The position numbers were made by a program, and so were the translations under genes. A stretch of DNA of 64,000 bases from Eucalyptus grandis (taxonomy: Eukaryota; Streptophyta; Magnoliopsida; Myrtales; Myrtaceae). Below the pieces are notes generated by a model. It did not search any database. It saw nothing but the letters and a program-made list of their open reading frames with translations, and had not been told where the DNA came from. Where the stretch lies: the NCBI RefSeq assembly GCF_016545825.1, contig NC_052614.1, positions 248,001 to 312,000 of the forward strand, in the 5' to 3' direction. Below, one piece after another: positions 59,452-64,000 of the stretch (its first letter is position 1; every line of letters starts with the position of its first letter).

Positions 59452-62400
59452 CTACAAACATGCAACAACTTCATCCATATGCATACAGGAAAGAGAAGTG
59501 TAAGACATACATCTCATAAAAATTACCCACCTCCAAGTGTATATTTCTTTTCTCCTCATTTAAGTTTTGAAACTGCAGAGACTGTCTGTAATCATATATT
59601 GCTGCAGACGAGAATCCAACCCCAATTAGGAGACTAATGCATCTCACGGCAGTCAACAGCATCCAAAGTGGAAAAACTATTATTTACTGCAAATCAACAC
59701 ACCGATTGCTTTCCCGTATTGAATTATTCTACAACCTTATCAGAAGAAACTAAGACATGCAGCAATACAACATGTCTCCTGGGCACAAAAATCATGATCT
59801 GATCAATCAGAAGGAAATATTCAGCATGTTAACATGCTCCTGAGTATGTAAGTTATCATCTGACCAATCAGCAAAAACATTTCCCGTTCACCATGACCGA
59901 GTAGCTAAAATTGTCAAATTGAATATGCACCGAATAAAATATTTAAAATCTTAAAGCATGCGTCAACAAAATTCCAATGCAAATGGCTCTTGTAATCAAA
60001 CTGAATCGTACCTGTGACAACAATGACGAAAAAAACAGCAAAAGCAATGCTCCCACCATCATACCATCCTTCCTTAATGCCCTAAAAGAAGCACACCCGA
60101 ATAGAATGCATGATCAATCTTTAAATAAAAAGTGATCAAAAGACTCATGATATCATGCAACCAAAATATATATATATATATATGCATAAAAAAAGGAATT
60201 CACATGACAGATGAGACATACGCACCGCTTGTCAAATAGGAGATACATGCGTTCACTTGTATTGATAAAAAATAATTAAATGATTAATCTTAAAAGCCAT
60301 AAGCTAGATAGGAACTTATTTTTTCCTTATGCCAATGCATCTTTATGGTGGCATGCACAGGAAAGTAATCCGGGTAAAGACCATTATATGCACCAAGCAA
60401 TGTTTCTCTCTTTTTCTTTTTTCACATTTTAGTTATGTCAGCTTGGGCAAGGAATGAGAACATATAAAAATACCAATCAAGATAAAGCAACTAGAAAGAA
60501 ACTAAGACAAATCATAATCGCATCACTGTCGCTCATATGTGAGCAGGCCAGTCCCACCTCCAACTTTATTCCAAGCACCAAAGAAGCCACTGCAGCTATA
60601 ATCAGTATGATCAAAGTAGGATCTTGCCAGGCTTCCCAAAGGAACATCTACATGATACAAAAGACAAAAGATGAAGTACTGATGAGAATACTAATAAATA
60701 GATGAAAAAAGTAGCAAGTCTAAACTCTTAATCAACAAACAAAACCTACGTGTCCAAACCGAAAAAAGAAAAGAGAATACAAAATGCATGAGGGTAATGC
60801 CAAAGAGATTACCCAAAAATTCCTTCCTTTTTTCCGAGGATATGCATTTGATCCATATGTGTTCTTTCGAGCCAAAGAATCAGCATCATCTCCATGAATA
60901 CCCTTCTCCAAATTTGTCTTCAACAACTCTGCTAGTCCTTTAACCTAATCATTCAATTGCCAGATTAAATCACAGAAAAGAAAAGAACTCCCCAAATCAC
61001 TTCTTTTTCTCCATTTTTAGATGTTCAAACAATTTTAACTATCCTCACTAGAAAAAAGGAGACAAGTTATTTGTTGTTTTTCTAGCACCGCCCTTGGCTG
61101 CAGTGCTGCAAAATACATTAGTTCTGGGAAAAGCCACATTTTTCTCAATAGAAAGGGATAGAACGACAGATAGTAGTTGTCGGGATGCAACACATATAAC
61201 TTAAAATTCCAAGGCAATCCGCCACATTTTTCGCAAAATAAAGCAAGAAGTATTCTCTTTTGTATAATTACCCCTCCGTACTCCCCCAGAGTAGAAACGT
61301 CATGGTCTCTGGTCATCAAAGCAAGTTGCTCTTGACCGATCCCAAAATCACCACTTGGGACGGGCGTTTTTGAGATTCCTGGGAAAAAAAAGGGAGGAAA
61401 AGAAGAGCTTATTTAAGATTTTCCAGCTGCATTGTGTGATCATGCCAAACAAGCAAACAACACGTACACAAACATTTTCACGTCAAAATTTATTTCGCAC
61501 AAAGACATAGTATAACTCAGGAACATAGAACCTATAAACTTTTCGACAATGAAAGCACACATTAAGACATAAGGCATCAATAGAAGTCTAAGATGAGAAA
61601 TTTATAAAACAAAAAGAAACGTCAACAAACTAGCACACCAGCAATACTGAAAGGAAACAGTGAAGGAGGAGCTGGAAATCACTGCAAGGAACGGAAATTT
61701 TAGTGTCCCATTTATGGCTAAATTGTAGGAGATCTGCAATATAAAACTACTCCCGCGCATATGTAAATATGGATTAATTAACTCCCCATTTTGACATGCA
61801 TAGCATGAGCATGGTGCCGGTTCAATAGCATATTTATGTCAGCAAAGAGAAATACACCCAGGAACTATCAAAGCTTGCGCCTGGTGCCAATTAAGCACAA
61901 GAAGGAGAAATAAGTACCATCAGCTTGTTGGCCTTGTGCTTTGAAAAGCTGTGCAGCCTGATGCAATGAAAAAGTTCAGTTAGATGTCAAAGGTACATAT
62001 AAGAAGTCCCCCTAAAAGATTGAAACTTGATATAGTCTACTTACACGTATGACCTGGGCTTGAGCTCTAATTTTCTGCAGTGTTATCTTCACTTGTTCTT
62101 TCTTCTTCAAGTCAAGGGTGTATCTAAATCGACGAGAGGCGTTCAACACAAGTGCAGCTTGCTACAAGCATACATAATTAGGTAAATAAGGATTAAAGAA
62201 TTCACAGCAATCCAAATAATTTATCAACTACAGAAGCAATCCGACGTCATCCAACTTCTATTTCACGATTTAGTCCAAAATAATATAGAAAGATGTCCCT
62301 GGGAAAGGAAATAAAGTATAAAAAGCTTGTAAATCAGAACAGTATTGTGGCAATAGAAGTTTAACGGAGATATGTTAAATATGAGCCATGACATATAATG

Positions 62401-64000
62401 ATGCCCTCTTTTCAAGTAGATGATGTGGAAAAGCATCCATATATGAATTGGAAAATCAATTTGGATAAATATTATTTAAAAACCAAAAAGAGAAACACCC
62501 AAAAAAAAAAAAAAGTGGTAATAAACAGCAAGCCATGAAGAAGAGATCCCTTGTAACATAAAGAGTTTCTAAGTTTTGAGGTGTCTAGACTACCTTTTAC
62601 ATTTGTAAATCTACACAATTCACATTTGCCTTTTATTTAATCCGTAATATCACATGATATTCCATAACTGGAAGAAAATTCATAGGTAGACGTCAGAAGT
62701 TGTTGATAAGCGCAAGCAGAGAGGCTCTACATCACACAACTCACATGCACACAATCCCTAGAAGCGAAGTCACTTTCATAAGCATCTTAATAAGGAAAAT
62801 CCAAACATATTTTTAACGCTCTTCTAGTCAAGAATCTAACAATGAAATCTTGCTCCAAGTATAGTTTTAAGAAATTCAAACAAAGTAGATCCCAACGGAC
62901 TCTAGTGCTGACTAGATTAATCAAACTTGGGGAAAATAACCTAAATAATTACCATCTTCAAGTCCCTATAGAACACTAATCATTTTCCTTAGACCTTTCT
63001 AACCTTAATCTAGAATCATGCTCCAGGTTTACGAAAAAGGAAGTCAAACAGGCTACATTGCAATAGACCACCGATGCTCATAACAATATCATAATCCAAC
63101 TTGGGGATATATCATGGAGTAGCTATGATCTTGCAATGTCCAACAGGGCCTTGATTGTGTCATAGACCACTGACAAAATATTTTCAACAAAATTTTGCAA
63201 TCATGTCAATATCTTGAGACTCATGCCTTGTATGATCCGATGGTTAGCTTACTCTCCTCCAAATGGAGGAAATTAGACCTTGAATTGTCGACCTTTAAAC
63301 AATTAAATTCACCCAATTCATCCTCATCATGACAAATTATGCAGAACTTCAACAAAAATGGAGTAATACAACAATCAATGTCGTTCCTGAACAATATTTC
63401 CTTTCTTTGAGCAAACTCTCCCATAGAAGTTTCCAATCCATTCCTTCAACCTGTCCAATAGCACACAAACGTTCTCCTTAAAATTGCATTCATATTCCTA
63501 GACACATTCATTGGTTCATTCTTTGCCTCCTGTGTCACATCTTCATTGAACATTGATCTACCACGTGACCTTATTTAACATATGAGAAGTACGCACCAGT
63601 CAAGCTCTTTGTTGAATAGTCGAGCGTCTTGAGACTCCGCTCACCTCCAAACACATCACACAGTCCAAGTCATTGATACTCAGGCATATCTTTCTCGTTA
63701 CTTCATAACACCTCAACATCTTTGCATTGATAAGGAGAGGAAGAGTGATTGTGTTAGTTGACTGCCATCTATGACCTCACCAACTTTTGTTTACGGGTGC
63801 AATGAAAATCCACCCATCCTTCCAAAAACCTTACAAGAAACTTCAAACGTCAGGTCGATTCCTCAATCTTTCCATGAGAGAGTATGAACGATAGTTTCAA
63901 CTCGTCATTGGTTTCATGGGGAAGAAAAAGAACAGACGCACCTAGGATCCTTCTCATCAATCTCCCACTAACGTATAAAAGCAAGAATCATTTTTCCAAG

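Larger units (their letters stand above)
45997..64000. repeat. segmental duplication, block 2
   Basis: The collinear partner of 5,923-22,787, running to the window edge. Differences include a nested 1,003-bp element (57,643-58,645), a 133-bp tandem duplication (47,318-47,583), shorter microsatellites, and scattered substitutions. Confidence 0.95.
47802..64000 (-). pseudogene. ACA10-like: plasma-membrane-type autoinhibited Ca2+-ATPase (ACA8/9/10 clade), copy 2, one frame break, 5' end outside
   Basis: Exons 2-33 run from 62,161 to a TGA at 47,802-47,804. Exon 1 would lie beyond the window. Exon structure is identical to copy 1. Intact signatures include the calmodulin-binding NASRRFRY, MTGES, PEGLPL, DKTGTLT, KGAAE, MVTGDN, MGRSSPNDK and TGDGTNDAP. 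The only break seen is in exon 9 (59,369-59,451): 83 nt instead of 84, a base lost next to 59,385 in the actuator-domain segment VVGDVVPVNIGDQ. The exon 10 donor is a normal GT, and exons 17 and 20 are full length. Exon 9 uses a GC donor in both copies. If the single missing base is an assembly error, this copy would be functional. Otherwise it is a recent pseudogene. Confidence 0.92.

Noticed and set aside
1..64000. tRNA or rRNA genes
   Set aside because: No complete cloverleaf or rRNA segment was seen. The only pol III-like signals belong to the SINE-like insertion, and the tRNA-Arg match is a primer site.

Overview
The window is nuclear DNA from a flowering plant, most likely a dicot (rosid; Myrtales is only a guess). 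The evidence is spliced genes with many short exons, plant-only gene families (type IIB Ca2+-ATPase, choline-monooxygenase-like protein, DUF266 glycosyltransferase), Ty1/copia and Ogre/Tat-like retrotransposons, AT-rich introns and a 100-N scaffold gap at 33,530-33,629.

The main feature is a tandem segmental duplication. Block 1 (5,923 to about 22,787) and block 2 (45,997 to the window end) are collinear over about 17-18 kb. Each carries a minus-strand autoinhibited Ca2+-ATPase gene of the ACA8/ACA9/ACA10 clade and, tail to tail with it, the last exons of a plus-strand choline-monooxygenase-like (CMO) gene. I resolved all 33 exons of the copy 1 ATPase (about 1,087 codons after compensating for breaks) and exons 2-33 of copy 2. 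As assembled, neither reads through. Copy 1 has a lost 5' splice site after exon 10, a 2-nt deletion in exon 17 just before the DKTGT phosphorylation site, and a 1-nt deletion in exon 20. Copy 2 has a 1-nt deletion in exon 9. The lesions do not overlap, so each exon is intact in at least one copy.

Layout: 1-1.7 kb, unassigned plus a foldback repeat. 1.7-3.5 kb, 5' half of a decayed copia element (minus). 4.0-6.8 kb, CMO pseudogene (plus). 7.6-23.6 kb, ATPase copy 1 (minus), with a PIF/Harbinger-like element in intron 11. 23.9-30.9 kb, a DUF266 glycosyltransferase gene in two orientations: one exon on the minus strand, the 3' exons on the plus strand. Its last intron holds a young complete copia element (25,870-30,646, TSD GTATG). 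31.1 kb, a terminal exon resembling O-fucosyltransferases. 32.5 kb, first exon of a second CMO copy. 33.5 kb, gap. 33.9-46.0 kb, a roughly 12-kb non-coding LTR element with a tRNA-Arg primer site, a SINE, and arrays of 36-bp and 27-bp repeats. 46.7 kb, last CMO exons of copy 2. 47.8-64 kb, ATPase copy 2, whose intron 11 contains the same Harbinger-like element with a second 1-kb TIR element nested in it.

I see no new multi-gene system. The interest lies in the parallel decay of duplicated genes, several transposon insertions dated by paralogous empty sites, an exon extended in frame by a duplication across its splice donor, and a split, partly inverted glycosyltransferase gene. Many lesions are 1-2 nt indels, so assembly error must be excluded before calling the genes dead.
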